A model generated the notes under the pieces. The model was not told the DNA's origin, did no database searches, and worked only from the letters and a program-made list of their open reading frames with translations. Shown here piece by piece: positions 1-7,520 of a stretch of 13,165 bases of DNA. Each line of letters starts with the position of its first letter. Position 1 is the stretch's first letter. Origin of the DNA: Myxococcales bacterium (GTDB lineage: Bacteria; Myxococcota; Polyangia; HGW-17; SLPX01); assembly GCA_007131745.1 (NCBI GenBank), contig SLPX01000245.1, forward strand, positions 1 through 13,165, given 5' to 3'. A program made the position numbers and the translations under genes.

Positions 1-2327
1 AAGGAAACCCCAACATGCCCGTAAATACCCCAGTCAACCTTGGTCATCACACCGCTGGTGGTTACCTTGGGATCTGAATTCGGTCCACCCTCGTCATAAT
101 CGTATGAAGATGCAGTGAAATACTCCATGAAAAGCGCTCTTTGCTGCTGCACCTGGGCCGGAACAAAATCTATTTTCAGATAGAGGTTCATAAATTGAAA
201 CACTGCTGTTTCCACTATGAAAGATAGGTAAAACTTCCATCCATTGAACCTCTTTCTTAAATCATCTTTGTGAAAAGGTTTGGGATTGAGATAGACGATT
301 CTCTCTTCCCCATTGTCTTGCACAACCTGATAGGGAGCGCCTCTTCGTTCCACCGAGTCGGCAGTAACATCTCTCGGTCCGACTCCGCCGTCTTCAGGCC
401 AACCTTCGGTCAAGTTGCAAAGACTGGGCTCTGTCTCTCCAGCGTCCCTATCGGCCGGACTTGAACGACATATTCGATCCGAATAAACGTTAAACCACAT
501 TGCAAGACTTGCGGTGACGATATTCTTGAAAGAAAGGCTAAGAATCGGACCGATGTTCCAGAAAAAGCTGTTCCGCCTTCCCAACCCGATACCGGCTCCC
601 AGTTCGGTGAACGCTCCGATTGAAAGCGGTCCTTTTTCGAAAAACTGCCCGCGCGCGCTCACCGCGAATTCGTTCATGTACAAAAACAAGCTTCTGAAGG
701 TAAACCCCGCATCAATTCCGAACATATCCCGTCTCCACGCGCCCACCGTCAATTTAGCATTCATAAGATAGGGATAGCCCAAACCCACGTCCGCTGTGAA
801 ATGCTTGGGAGGAACCGTTCTTGCGCCGAAAGATGAAAGTCCTCTTACTAAAAAGGCCACTTCCTCCGGGCTGGGTCCATCATGCTGCTCTTCAAGAGTA
901 ACGGAAAAATTCCTTTCTTCTCCGCCTTTCAACAAAAAGGTGACCCGATGGGGCATATACCTGCCGCTTGGGTGTTGTATTTCGAGAGTGTACTCTCCAG
1001 CGTCCAGTTCATGCTTGTGAATGGGTGTAACGCCGATCTTGGCCGAATCTATTAAAACTTCCGCTCCCGGAACCTGCGTGACCACCTTGATAATCCCCGC
1101 CTGTCTCAGTTCCGCGGTGACAACCCTTGTCTCGCCCTTTTTAAGATCCAAAGTGAGCACGAAATCCCTGTAACCTTCCTTCCGCACCATAACCACATGC
1201 TTGCCTGCAGGAACATCCGTCTTTTCAACAGGCGCTTTTCCCAGAGAAGCGCCGTCCAAGAAAACAACTGCATCAGGAACCGCGGATTGTATCCTAAGGG
1301 TTCCCACGGGTTTTTCCACCGGTTCAGGTTCCAGGTCCAGCTTTACAAGGGTCTGCTGTCCGGCCACCACATTTACCGTCATATCCTTGGGCAAATACCC
1401 TTTGGCTTTCACCTCAACCAGATGTTCTCCAGGCAGAACGTCCTTGACTGATGCTGGAACTTTTCCCTTGTATTCACCATTTACGTATACATCCGCCCTG
1501 GGAACATTGGAGAGAACTCTCAGTGCGCCGACTTCCCCGCTTACAGGTTTTTTCTCTGATTCCAGCTTTGCAAAAACTTTAACTTGAGCGTTCGGTTTCA
1601 CATCCACCACCTGTCTCCACATGGGCGATCCTTCCAGGCGCACCTCCACAGTGTGTGGACCTGGAATGAGATCCGTCACTATGGTTGGGGTTGTATCCAC
1701 TCTTTCGCCGTTTACCAGCACCTCCGCTCCCGGCGGCTGAGAGGTCACCAGAATCGTGCCCTTGGGTTTCGCCTCGGAATCCAGCCTCACAACAAGTGTA
1801 AAGGTTTGTCCTTCACTCAACTCGACCCATTGCGAAAAGGTTTTGTATCCGTCTCTTTTCACCTCGACCTTGTGTCTTCCCGGTTTAACCTTCACTTGGC
1901 TCGGCACTGTCCCCATGTCCATGCCGTTGACATACATCTTGGCGCCGGTGGACGTGCCGTCCGTGTCGGTTCGAAGATCCAGGACTCCCGGTCTTATTTC
2001 CCTTTCAAGAACAAAATTGAATTGCCGCCCTCTTCTTGTCGGAGCGACTGTTATCTTTTCTTCCAGTTCCTGGTACCCTTCCCTGACAAGAAAAACAGGA
2101 AAAGTTTCCCGCAGAGGAAGCTGCAACCTGCAGGGGGTGTAACAAGCTATTCCATGCTCTTTCTTCCCAATGTAGACAGCTGCCCGTTCAGGCGAAGACC
2201 TGATTTCCACCAATCGTCTTCTTCCGCGCCTTTTCCATGGGGGGGTATCGGCCAATGCAGAGCTTCCAACAAAAAACGCCATCAAAAAGACCAGAGCATT
2301 CGTTAACCGTGCAATGTTAATTCTCAT
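1..2327 (-). CDS. Exported protein with six tandem PEGA domains and beta-barrel-like C-terminus (3' partial)
   Basis: The minus-strand frame reads without a stop from the ATG at 2327 to the left edge: 775 residues, C-terminus missing. The start has a GGAGG site 8 nt upstream. Residues 1-26 form a signal peptide with a likely cut after SSALA. Six PEGA repeats of about 65-70 residues follow at roughly 40-108, 114-183, 190-256, 267-333, 342-407 and 411-479. Each has the pattern G-x-hydrophobic strand, PGAEVLVNGE-like turn, TP or VP, PG-x-H-x-VEV and EGY. From about 490 to 775 the sequence alternates hydrophobic and polar residues in short Gly/aromatic-rich strands, as in outer-membrane barrels. 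PEGA domains are known as surface or periplasmic beta modules. The likely role is an envelope-anchored protein displaying a PEGA stalk; ligand and function are unknown. It is divergent from the sigma-factor gene, which might regulate it (inference). The architecture call is firm and the barrel call moderate. Confidence 0.9.
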   Translation of the reverse strand, partial: MRINIARLTNALVFLMAFFVGSSALADTPPWKRRGRRRLVEIRSSPERAAVYIGKKEHGIACYTPCRLQLPLRETFPVFLVREGYQELEEKITVAPTRRGRQFNFVLEREIRPGVLDLRTDTDGTSTGAKMYVNGMDMGTVPSQVKVKPGRHKVEVKRDGYKTFSQWVELSEGQTFTLVVRLDSEAKPKGTILVTSQPPGAEVLVNGERVDTTPTIVTDLIPGPHTVEVRLEGSPMWRQVVDVKPNAQVKVFAKLESEKKPVSGEVGALRVLSNVPRADVYVNGEYKGKVPASVKDVLPGEHLVEVKAKGYLPKDMTVNVVAGQQTLVKLDLEPEPVEKPVGTLRIQSAVPDAVVFLDGASLGKAPVEKTDVPAGKHVVMVRKEGYRDFVLTLDLKKGETRVVTAELRQAGIIKVVTQVPGAEVLIDSAKIGVTPIHKHELDAGEYTLEIQHPSGRYMPHRVTFLLKGGEERNFSVTLEEQHDGPSPEEVAFLVRGLSSFGARTVPPKHFTADVGLGYPYLMNAKLTVGAWRRDMFGIDAGFTFRSLFLYMNEFAVSARGQFFEKGPLSIGAFTELGAGIGLGRRNSFFWNIGPILSLSFKNIVTASLAMWFNVYSDRICRSSPADRDAGETEPSLCNLTEGWPEDGGVGPRDVTADSVERRGAPYQVVQDNGEERIVYLNPKPFHKDDLRKRFNGWKFYLSFIVETAVFQFMNLYLKIDFVPAQVQQQRALFMEYFTASSYDYDEGGPNSDPKVTTSGVMTKVDWGIYGHVGVS

Positions 2328-2335
2328 CTAAAGCA

Positions 2336-2340
2336 CCTCC
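2336..2340 (-). promoter_or_regulatory. Ribosome binding site of the PEGA-repeat gene
   Basis: GGAGG on the minus strand lies 8 nt before the ATG at 2327. It supports that start, which is followed directly by a good signal peptide. Confidence 0.7.
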
Positions 2341-2369
2341 TGAGGATGCGCAAAATCTTTCGGGGCAGC

Positions 2370-2387
2370 TTTCCTACAAACAGGAAA
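2370..2387. repeat. Inverted repeat in the leader of the PEGA-repeat gene
   Basis: TTTCCT (2370-2375), a 6-nt gap and AGGAAA (2382-2387) form a perfect 6-bp inverted repeat. It lies between the candidate promoter and the start codon. It could be an operator or a small leader hairpin. No T-run follows, so it is not an intrinsic terminator. Confidence 0.35.
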
Positions 2388-2411
2388 TCGTCCGTTTGGA
2401 GAATGATTCAC

Positions 2412-2439
2412 ATTAATGCACTACCAGGATCGCCGTCAA
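2412..2439 (-). promoter_or_regulatory. Candidate sigma-70-type promoter of the PEGA-repeat gene
   Basis: On the minus strand TTGACG (2439-2434, 5 of 6 matches to the -35 consensus) is followed after 16 bp by ATTAAT (2417-2412, 4 of 6 to the -10 consensus). Transcription would begin near 2405, leaving a leader of about 78 nt. The -10 lacks the usual first two bases, so this is only a candidate. Confidence 0.35.
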
Positions 2440-2535
2440 GATATCCCGAACCGCGGATTCATCTTCCGACAAACCGCTCAACGACACTGTTTTGTTGTGG
2501 GTATATCCTGCATATGGTATCTGTTTCGGTGCGTC

Positions 2536-2542
2536 GGGGAAG
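2536..2542 (+). promoter_or_regulatory. Ribosome binding site deciding the sigma-factor start
   Basis: GGGGAAG lies 6 nt before the ATG at 2549. The upstream in-frame TTG at 2492 has no comparable site, so the ATG is favoured. Confidence 0.5.
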
Positions 2543-2548
2543 CTTTTT

Positions 2549-3382
2549 ATGAAACCGTTACCAGGAGCCTTGAAATTGAAAGAAAAAGATTTCCTCCATT
2601 TCATAAAAGAACATTGGAAAACTGTTTTCAACTTTTCATACCGCATAACGAATTCAACTGAAACCGCTGAAGAAATCGTACTAGAAACTTTCCTCAGGGC
2701 GTTTTTGGGAAAAGCAACCCCGTCTTGTCCTGAAAAAATGCGCTCATGGCTTCTTAGAATCGGATCGAAAGTCGCTTTTTCCAAGATGGGCAACACCACC
2801 ATTACTTTTGATCTTCTTGACGACATAATCAGATCAGACCCGACCCAGATAACAGACACCTCACGTCTTACTGATCCTGAAAGGAACCACCTCCTTTGGG
2901 AGTTGCAGCAAGGTTGTATGACAGCAGTTCTCAACTGCCTGAGTCCCGGAGAACGTCTCGCGTTCACCCTGGAGACCGTGATGAAATGCAAACCCGCGGT
3001 TGCCGCTGCTATTTTGGAAATAACTGAAGCTGCATTGAAAGTTCGTCTCTCAAGAGCCACAAAAAAGATCTCCAACTACCTTGCCCCCCGGTGTGGACAC
3101 ATAAACCCCGACAATCCTTGCAGGTGTCCTTCCCGCCTTGGAGTCGCGCTGCAAAAAGGCTTTGTTCAATCCATGCCGGAAACAAGGTTGAAACTGCGGA
3201 ACCCTCCCCCCACGCGGTTCGATGAGAGTTCGTGGCATCAAGATGTGATCAGTCTATACAACAACCTGCCGGATCCCGAACCTTCCAGAGATCTCTTCGA
3301 GACAATGAAAACGGAACTCAAGACCGGCCGGTGGAAAGCCGTGCGGAAAGCCAAACAGAAAAAACAACAAAAACAACGCTGA
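2549..3382 (+). CDS. ECF-type sigma-70 family RNA polymerase sigma factor, diverged
   Basis: The product of 277 residues resembles an ECF sigma factor. A region-2-like helical part (about 14-80) contains TETAEEIVLETFLRAF, matching the usual region 2.2 pattern of ECF factors. A region-4-like helix-turn-helix follows at about 122-178, with LSPGERLAFTL, then ITEAALKVRLSRATKKI. Directly after it comes CGHINPDNPCRC (182-193), a Cys/His motif found after region 4 in a subset of ECF-like factors and possibly metal binding. About 80 more residues follow, ending in a Lys/Gln-rich tail, so the protein is longer than a minimal ECF factor (about 180-200). I chose the ATG at 2549, which has GGGGAAG 6 nt upstream; an in-frame TTG at 2492 would add 19 unconvincing residues. 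No anti-sigma gene is adjacent. The gene is divergent from the PEGA gene and converges on the DUF4097-like gene with a 5-nt gap. Its target promoters are unknown. Confidence 0.8.
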   Translation: MKPLPGALKLKEKDFLHFIKEHWKTVFNFSYRITNSTETAEEIVLETFLRAFLGKATPSCPEKMRSWLLRIGSKVAFSKMGNTTITFDLLDDIIRSDPTQITDTSRLTDPERNHLLWELQQGCMTAVLNCLSPGERLAFTLETVMKCKPAVAAAILEITEAALKVRLSRATKKISNYLAPRCGHINPDNPCRCPSRLGVALQKGFVQSMPETRLKLRNPPPTRFDESSWHQDVISLYNNLPDPEPSRDLFETMKTELKTGRWKAVRKAKQKKQQKQR

Positions 3383-3387
3383 AGTAT

Positions 3388-4557
3388 CTATTTTTTAGAC
3401 TGGTGATCGTGTTTGTGGTGGTGCTTGTGGTGATGTCCGTGGTCATGGTCGTGACCATGGTTGTGGCCACAGTCCTCGTGACCTTCGGGCCATGTCGGAT
3501 CATAACCTTTAGGCCTGACAACCGGATCTTCATCCAATTCGTGCCCAAGCCCCGGTTTCTTCTGTATGGGCGGTGCGTGGGGACCTCCCCCGCGGACCGG
3601 GGGAAGCCCTTTCGCTTCAAAGGGCTTGTGATGTTGCATGGGCAACCTGAGCAAATCCACCTTGCCGCCAAGCGCTTCCACCAGCAACATGTTACCCCCC
3701 GCCCCGAGTGTTCCGAATGCCCGACCGTTGGACTTTTCCTTGATCGGAAAATTGGCCGTTATCTTTCCGGTGCCCGAACGCAGATTCAAGGATGCATCCA
3801 GGTTCTCGGAAACTCTGAGGGTGATATTTCCACTTTTACTGCGAATAACACTATCCCTGGATAAGGTCTCACCCTGCCTTATCGTGGCATGAACAGTTCC
3901 TTCGTCGCTTTCGACATCAAGAGATTTCACCACACCGGAAATGGTTATATCTCCTTTCTTGTTATTTATTCTCAAGGATCCGTCCATGCCCCTGATGATT
4001 ATGTCTCCGGATTCATTCTCAACCTCGATATTCCCGCTCACTCCCATCACGGACACCTCTCCATTCCTGCTCGAGATCTTAACATCGGTTTCCACGGGCA
4101 CCTTGACCTGTAACTCCGCTTTGTAGTCAGCTGCGTTAGGCGCTGTCACGCGCATAGTCACATGATCTCCGGTCTTGGTGGAACTCACTTCTATCTTATC
4201 CAGGTTTTTCTCGGCAGCGGCCTGTCCCGCGCCCGAAGCTTCCCGGACTACTTTTCCCCACAGTGCGCGCGGCAAAGCCCTTCCGCCGATCACCTGCACC
4301 GGTCCGTATTGATTGAAAATTGCTACACTGGGCTTCTCACCCAGTTCCACATTTTCAATCGTAACGACATCCTTGATTCGGACTTGTTTTCTGCAACCCA
4401 CTGAAAAGCAGGAAAGCAGAATAATGGCCGACGGCAAAACGATTCTGCGTGGAAAAACCGATGGCACGAATTGTGAAGTCACCTTGACGCAACGAAAGAA
4501 TTCAAGCAGCAAATTGCCTCTTGACCACAATGACGGGGGTTCATTCGATTGGATCAA
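3388..4557 (-). CDS. DUF4097-like beta-strand-repeat envelope protein with histidine-rich C-terminus
   Basis: The product has up to 389 residues. Residues 36-55 are a hydrophobic export segment ending in two possible lipidation cysteines, ILLSC50 and FSVGC55; neither is a perfect lipobox. Residues about 75-305 carry short repeated strands of the DUF4097/DUF2807 'putative adhesin' kind (SRNGEVSVMGVSGNIEVE, SGDIIIRGMDGSLRI, KKGDITISGVV, KSGNITLRVS, SGTGKITANF), a family expected to fold as a right-handed beta-solenoid. A Pro/Gly-rich segment leads to a tail with 14 His between 360 and 385, plus Asp and one Cys, probably binding Zn, Ni, Cu or Co. The start is uncertain: TTG at 4557 has GGAGG 6 nt upstream, inside the preceding gene. 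TTG at 4512 has AGAGG 4 nt upstream and gives a more normal signal peptide. At 4557 it overlaps the dehydrogenase gene by 17 nt, suggesting translational coupling. Function is unknown; an envelope metal-binding role is inferred. Confidence 0.75.
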   Translation of the reverse strand: MIQSNEPPSLWSRGNLLLEFFRCVKVTSQFVPSVFPRRIVLPSAIILLSCFSVGCRKQVRIKDVVTIENVELGEKPSVAIFNQYGPVQVIGGRALPRALWGKVVREASGAGQAAAEKNLDKIEVSSTKTGDHVTMRVTAPNAADYKAELQVKVPVETDVKISSRNGEVSVMGVSGNIEVENESGDIIIRGMDGSLRINNKKGDITISGVVKSLDVESDEGTVHATIRQGETLSRDSVIRSKSGNITLRVSENLDASLNLRSGTGKITANFPIKEKSNGRAFGTLGAGGNMLLVEALGGKVDLLRLPMQHHKPFEAKGLPPVRGGGPHAPPIQKKPGLGHELDEDPVVRPKGYDPTWPEGHEDCGHNHGHDHDHGHHHKHHHKHDHQSKK

Positions 4558-6412
4558 AAACCACCTCCATGGCGCTTAGATCCTCTGCCTTGATCGCAGC
4601 CGCCTTTCCTGGAACGATCGGCAAAACCTTGTGGCAGAAAAACTTTGCCGTTTTTACTTTTCCATCCAGGTATCGGCCTTCTCTGTCATCATTCAAAAAC
4701 GCCCGCATCTTGCGTTTTTTGGAGGGGTTTACGCCTTTTTCCTCCAAAAGCTTGTTCAGCTTCTCGTGGGCCAAAACAGCCTGTTGCAAGAGCAGGTAGC
4801 CCAACAAAACATCGCCGAATACCTCCAGATAGGGTGTCGCATTAAAAAGAACTGTCAAGAAATCTCCGGATTGCCCTTTTACGGCGAAGTGCATGGAGCA
4901 TTCATTCAGAGCATCCCGGGCTTCGGCCAGGCATTCAAACGCATCCTTGAGTTCGGGATGCTCGCGGTTTGCATTCAGCAAATCGTTCATCATAGCCATC
5001 ACCGACATGAGGTCCGCTCCCATCTTGGCGGTGATTTTCCGGCCGACAAGGTCCATAGCCTGTATGCCGTTCGTCCCTTCGTAAATTGAAGCAATCTTTT
5101 CGTCTCTGAGAAGCTGTTCCGCCGGATATTCGGCACAATAGCCGTATCCACCCAGGACCTGAACAGCCATTTCGCAAACCCTGAATCCGATATCCGATCC
5201 GTAAGCCTTGCAAATCGGTATCATTATATCCACAAGACCCTGGTACTTGGATCGTTCCTCTTCGGTAGCTGCTACCTTGGCCATGTCTTCGTAATACCCG
5301 GCTGTAATCAACATCGCCCTCAGACCTTCAGCATAAGCTTTCTGCAGCATGAGCATCCTCCTCACATCGGGATGCTCGATGATGGCGGCCTTCGGAGCGG
5401 TGGGATCCTTCATGTTTTTGAAACTCGGGCTTTGAAGTCTTTCCTTGGCGTAATTCAGGGCCACACCGTATGCAGCGTTCGCCGCGGCTGCGCCCTGGAG
5501 CCCGACTCCGAGACGCGCTGCGTTCATCATTTGGAACATCTGGCGCATACCTTTACCCTGTTCACCAATAATCCACCCCTTGCACTTTCCCTCGTCTCCA
5601 AAAGACAACGTACAAGTCGGGGATGCATGGATACCCATTTTGTGCTCAATACCGGTGCATCGCAAGTCATTGAATTCACCAAGACTTCCATCTTCGTTGG
5701 GCAGATACTTTGGCACCACGAACAAGCTCAACCCTTTTGTTCCCTCCGGATCTCCTTCCACGCGGGCAAGCACGGCGTGTACTTTCTGCTTTGTAAAATC
5801 ATGCTCCCCAAAAGTTATGAATGTCTTCGTTCCTTCAATCAAAAACGTCCCGCCGTCTTGGGGAATCGCCTTGGTCTTGGTCGCTCCGACATCAGTACCC
5901 GCCTGGGGCTCGGTTATGCACATGGTCCCGGTCCACTCACCGGTATACATTTTTTCAAGGTAGGTATCTTTCAAGTGATCATCACCGAAATTCTCAATAA
6001 GATGGGCGCACTCGGTCGTCAGCATAACGCTCAAATCAAAAGAAGGATTCGCCCCAACAAAGAACTCGTTGCATGCTACGGCCAAAACGTAGGGCAACCC
6101 CATGCCACCGTATTCCGGATTGTAGGATATTCCCATCCAGTCGTCTTGCCGAAATCGGTCAAAAGCTTCCTTGTACCCCTGGGGAGTTTTGACGCTGTTG
6201 TCATCGGAATTGAATGTACACCCTTCACGATCTCCTTCGGTGCAAATAGGAAACAGAAGATCCTTGGACACTTTCGCGGCCTCTTCCACCATCTGCTCCA
6301 TCTCTTCCTTCTCCAGTTCGGAATACTTCTCTGTTTTCAGAAGATCTTCGATTGGGATCTGCTCAAAGAGTACAAATTTGGTGTCTCTTACATCAAAATA
6401 AATCTCGGACAC
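4541..6412 (-). CDS. Acyl-CoA dehydrogenase with extended C-terminal domain
   Basis: This is an FAD-dependent acyl-CoA dehydrogenase of 623 residues, which oxidises acyl-CoA to trans-2-enoyl-CoA and passes electrons to electron-transferring flavoprotein. The length matches the roughly 600-residue subfamily with an extra C-terminal helical domain (PF12806 type, about 464-605 here) rather than the 380-residue MCAD type. CITEPQAGTD (165-174) matches the first family signature. QVLGGYGYCAEYPAE (from 418) is the second, with Gln replacing a usual Lys/Arg. YEGTNGIQ follows, with Glu445 aligning with the catalytic base of MCAD. The N-terminus SEIYFDVRDTKFVLFEQ resembles delta-proteobacterial homologues. 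I chose GTG at 6412 because AGGAGG lies 6 nt upstream; ATG at 6430 has no such site and would place that site inside the gene. The substrate cannot be read from sequence; fatty-acid or aromatic-acid degradation are both possible. The 3' end overlaps the next gene. Confidence 0.93.
   Translation of the reverse strand: MSEIYFDVRDTKFVLFEQIPIEDLLKTEKYSELEKEEMEQMVEEAAKVSKDLLFPICTEGDREGCTFNSDDNSVKTPQGYKEAFDRFRQDDWMGISYNPEYGGMGLPYVLAVACNEFFVGANPSFDLSVMLTTECAHLIENFGDDHLKDTYLEKMYTGEWTGTMCITEPQAGTDVGATKTKAIPQDGGTFLIEGTKTFITFGEHDFTKQKVHAVLARVEGDPEGTKGLSLFVVPKYLPNEDGSLGEFNDLRCTGIEHKMGIHASPTCTLSFGDEGKCKGWIIGEQGKGMRQMFQMMNAARLGVGLQGAAAANAAYGVALNYAKERLQSPSFKNMKDPTAPKAAIIEHPDVRRMLMLQKAYAEGLRAMLITAGYYEDMAKVAATEEERSKYQGLVDIMIPICKAYGSDIGFRVCEMAVQVLGGYGYCAEYPAEQLLRDEKIASIYEGTNGIQAMDLVGRKITAKMGADLMSVMAMMNDLLNANREHPELKDAFECLAEARDALNECSMHFAVKGQSGDFLTVLFNATPYLEVFGDVLLGYLLLQQAVLAHEKLNKLLEEKGVNPSKKRKMRAFLNDDREGRYLDGKVKTAKFFCHKVLPIVPGKAAAIKAEDLSAMEVVFDPIE
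4564..4568 (-). promoter_or_regulatory. Ribosome binding site inside the dehydrogenase gene, serving the DUF4097-like gene
   Basis: GGAGG on the minus strand lies within the last codons of the acyl-CoA dehydrogenase, 6 nt before the TTG at 4557. Its placement suggests coupled translation of the two genes from a TTG start. Confidence 0.5.
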
Positions 6413-6418
6413 GGTGCC

Positions 6419-6424
6419 CCTCCT
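6419..6424 (-). promoter_or_regulatory. Ribosome binding site deciding a GTG start for the acyl-CoA dehydrogenase
   Basis: AGGAGG on the minus strand sits 6 nt before the GTG at 6412. The in-frame ATG at 6430 lies upstream of it and has only CTCCAA in front, so the GTG is the better start. Confidence 0.75.
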
Positions 6425-6510
6425 TTTCATTTGGAGTTTTTTTGATCTTTCGGCCCACCCTGCACACTGATCCGATTTTGGGGTTCAAGGCCTTTAGATC
6501 GAAGCTTTTC

Positions 6511-6543
6511 TGTATCATCGTTCGCTTACATGTTTGTGAACAA
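6511..6543 (-). promoter_or_regulatory. Weak candidate promoter with 10-bp palindrome upstream of the dehydrogenase
   Basis: The 201-bp gap before the dehydrogenase holds TTCACA (6540-6535, 5 of 6 to the -35 consensus) and, 18 bp on, GATACA (6516-6511, 3 of 6 to the -10 consensus). The -35 overlaps the perfect palindrome TTGTGAACAA (6534-6543), which could be an operator. I see no sigma-54 site or hairpin terminator in this gap. The -10 is poor, so the call is tentative. Confidence 0.22.
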
Positions 6544-6613
6544 TTACTAACTATACCGTGGCATTGAATACAACACCTGGTACCCCTTTGTCGAGATCTA
6601 ATTGAAACTCAAA

Positions 6614-7513
6614 TCAGAAATCCATTCTCAGATGCATACCGCCCCCACGCGGTGAAGCTTCGGGGTGAAAAACCACCTGCCTGCGTAAGAAACGCCGCCT
6701 TGCCCGTTCAGTTCTTACCTGTCTTCTCATTACGATGTAACCATCAATCATACCGTAAACCAAAATACCCAGAAGCGCTCCGAACGAAGCATAGTTCACC
6801 GCGCGCATTGCCTTCGCCAATTTCCTGTTATCCTCTATTATGTTGCCGTCTATATCTTGAACGACAAAATCTCCTCCCTGTCTATATTTCGGTGTTCTGA
6901 GCACAGCCAGACTTCCCAAGTTAAGGCCTAAAAGCAAAATCTCCGCGCCAAGAAGGGAATAAGCCTTCGCAAATTCACGGTTCTGGAACTGCCCGGCCGG
7001 AGGCAAAAAATTCAAGACCGCGTAACGCTTTTTCATTGGTTCCAGGGACTCGACTTTTTCCTGCAGCATCTCCCTCCTGACCCTGTCAAACGCGTTGACC
7101 ACTTGCGGTGGTACCAGCCTGGGATCCAGCCGCATAGTCGAATCCAGGGCGATCAATTCCCTGAAAACAAGACGAGCTCCTTTTTTTCGTCCTGTCAGAT
7201 AAAGACTTATGGAGTAAAGACGCAAAGCTTCGACTTTGTCCGCCCCTTCCATTTCGATACCGCGCTCGACAATCGGTCTGAGAAGATTCACGGTTTCTTC
7301 ATATTGTCCATACTCAAAAGCATTGTGAGCAGATTGCAAAACCGCTTCCTGCGTTTCTTCAGATTCTTCCGCACCAAAGCTTTCGGCCGATTCGGCGTCT
7401 TCCCCGCGAGTTTGATCATGCAACGGCGCAGACTTCACATACCCTGTGCCCAAGAAAAGAATCATCGCCATCAGCGCCTCGGGGAAGCTACCAAACAAAC
7501 GTTTTTCCGTCAT
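6614..7513 (-). CDS. TPR-like membrane protein with two hydrophobic segments (DUF5683-like C-terminal half)
   Basis: The product of 299 residues begins with a signal-like segment (about 11-29), then an acidic Glu-rich linker (38-56). Residues about 55-125 resemble one or two tetratricopeptide repeats (SAHNAFEYGQYEETVNLLRP; ALRLYSISLYLTGRKKGA). The next part, LDPRLVPPQVVNAFDRVRRE, fits periplasmic TPR proteins of myxobacterial type. Residues 163-262 contain FLPPAGQFQNREFAKAYSL, then two hydrophobic helices (about 186-206 and 240-262). This resembles DUF5683-like small membrane modules that follow TPRs. The C-terminus is Arg-rich and ends in GGGMHLRMDF. The likely site is the cell envelope, perhaps as an assembly or anchoring partner for the two lipoproteins upstream. 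Its ATG is 7 nt after the stop of the preceding gene, so they share an operon and are probably translationally coupled. The specific function is unknown. Confidence 0.75.
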   Translation of the reverse strand: MTEKRLFGSFPEALMAMILFLGTGYVKSAPLHDQTRGEDAESAESFGAEESEETQEAVLQSAHNAFEYGQYEETVNLLRPIVERGIEMEGADKVEALRLYSISLYLTGRKKGARLVFRELIALDSTMRLDPRLVPPQVVNAFDRVRREMLQEKVESLEPMKKRYAVLNFLPPAGQFQNREFAKAYSLLGAEILLLGLNLGSLAVLRTPKYRQGGDFVVQDIDGNIIEDNRKLAKAMRAVNYASFGALLGILVYGMIDGYIVMRRQVRTERARRRFLRRQVVFHPEASPRGGGMHLRMDF

Positions 7514-7520
7514 ATGGATC

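Noticed and set aside
1584..2306. A 240-residue plus-strand open frame opposite the PEGA gene
   Set aside because: The minus-strand frame shows regular PEGA repeats throughout and a signal peptide. The plus-strand frame is low-complexity shadow coding.
2492..2548. A longer sigma-factor start at TTG 2492
   Set aside because: It has no ribosome site, and the added residues look unlike the N-terminus of any sigma factor. ATG 2549 has a site at proper spacing.
2413..3075. A 220-residue minus-strand open frame opposite the sigma-factor gene
   Set aside because: It shows no family motif and mirrors the plus-strand gene, which carries clear region-2-like and region-4-like motifs. It is a shadow frame.
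3440..3470. Near-palindrome CATGGTC-GT-GACCATG
   Set aside because: It lies inside the codons for the His/Gly/Asp-rich tail, where repeated CAT/CAC/GAC codons create such symmetry by chance.
6100..6116. A reverse-orientation GCAA ... TGCCA resembling a sigma-54 site
   Set aside because: The spacing is one base short and it sits in the middle of the dehydrogenase coding sequence.
5372..6445. A 357-residue plus-strand open frame opposite the acyl-CoA dehydrogenase
   Set aside because: The minus-strand dehydrogenase has both family signatures and the catalytic Glu. The plus-strand translation has no recognisable domain.
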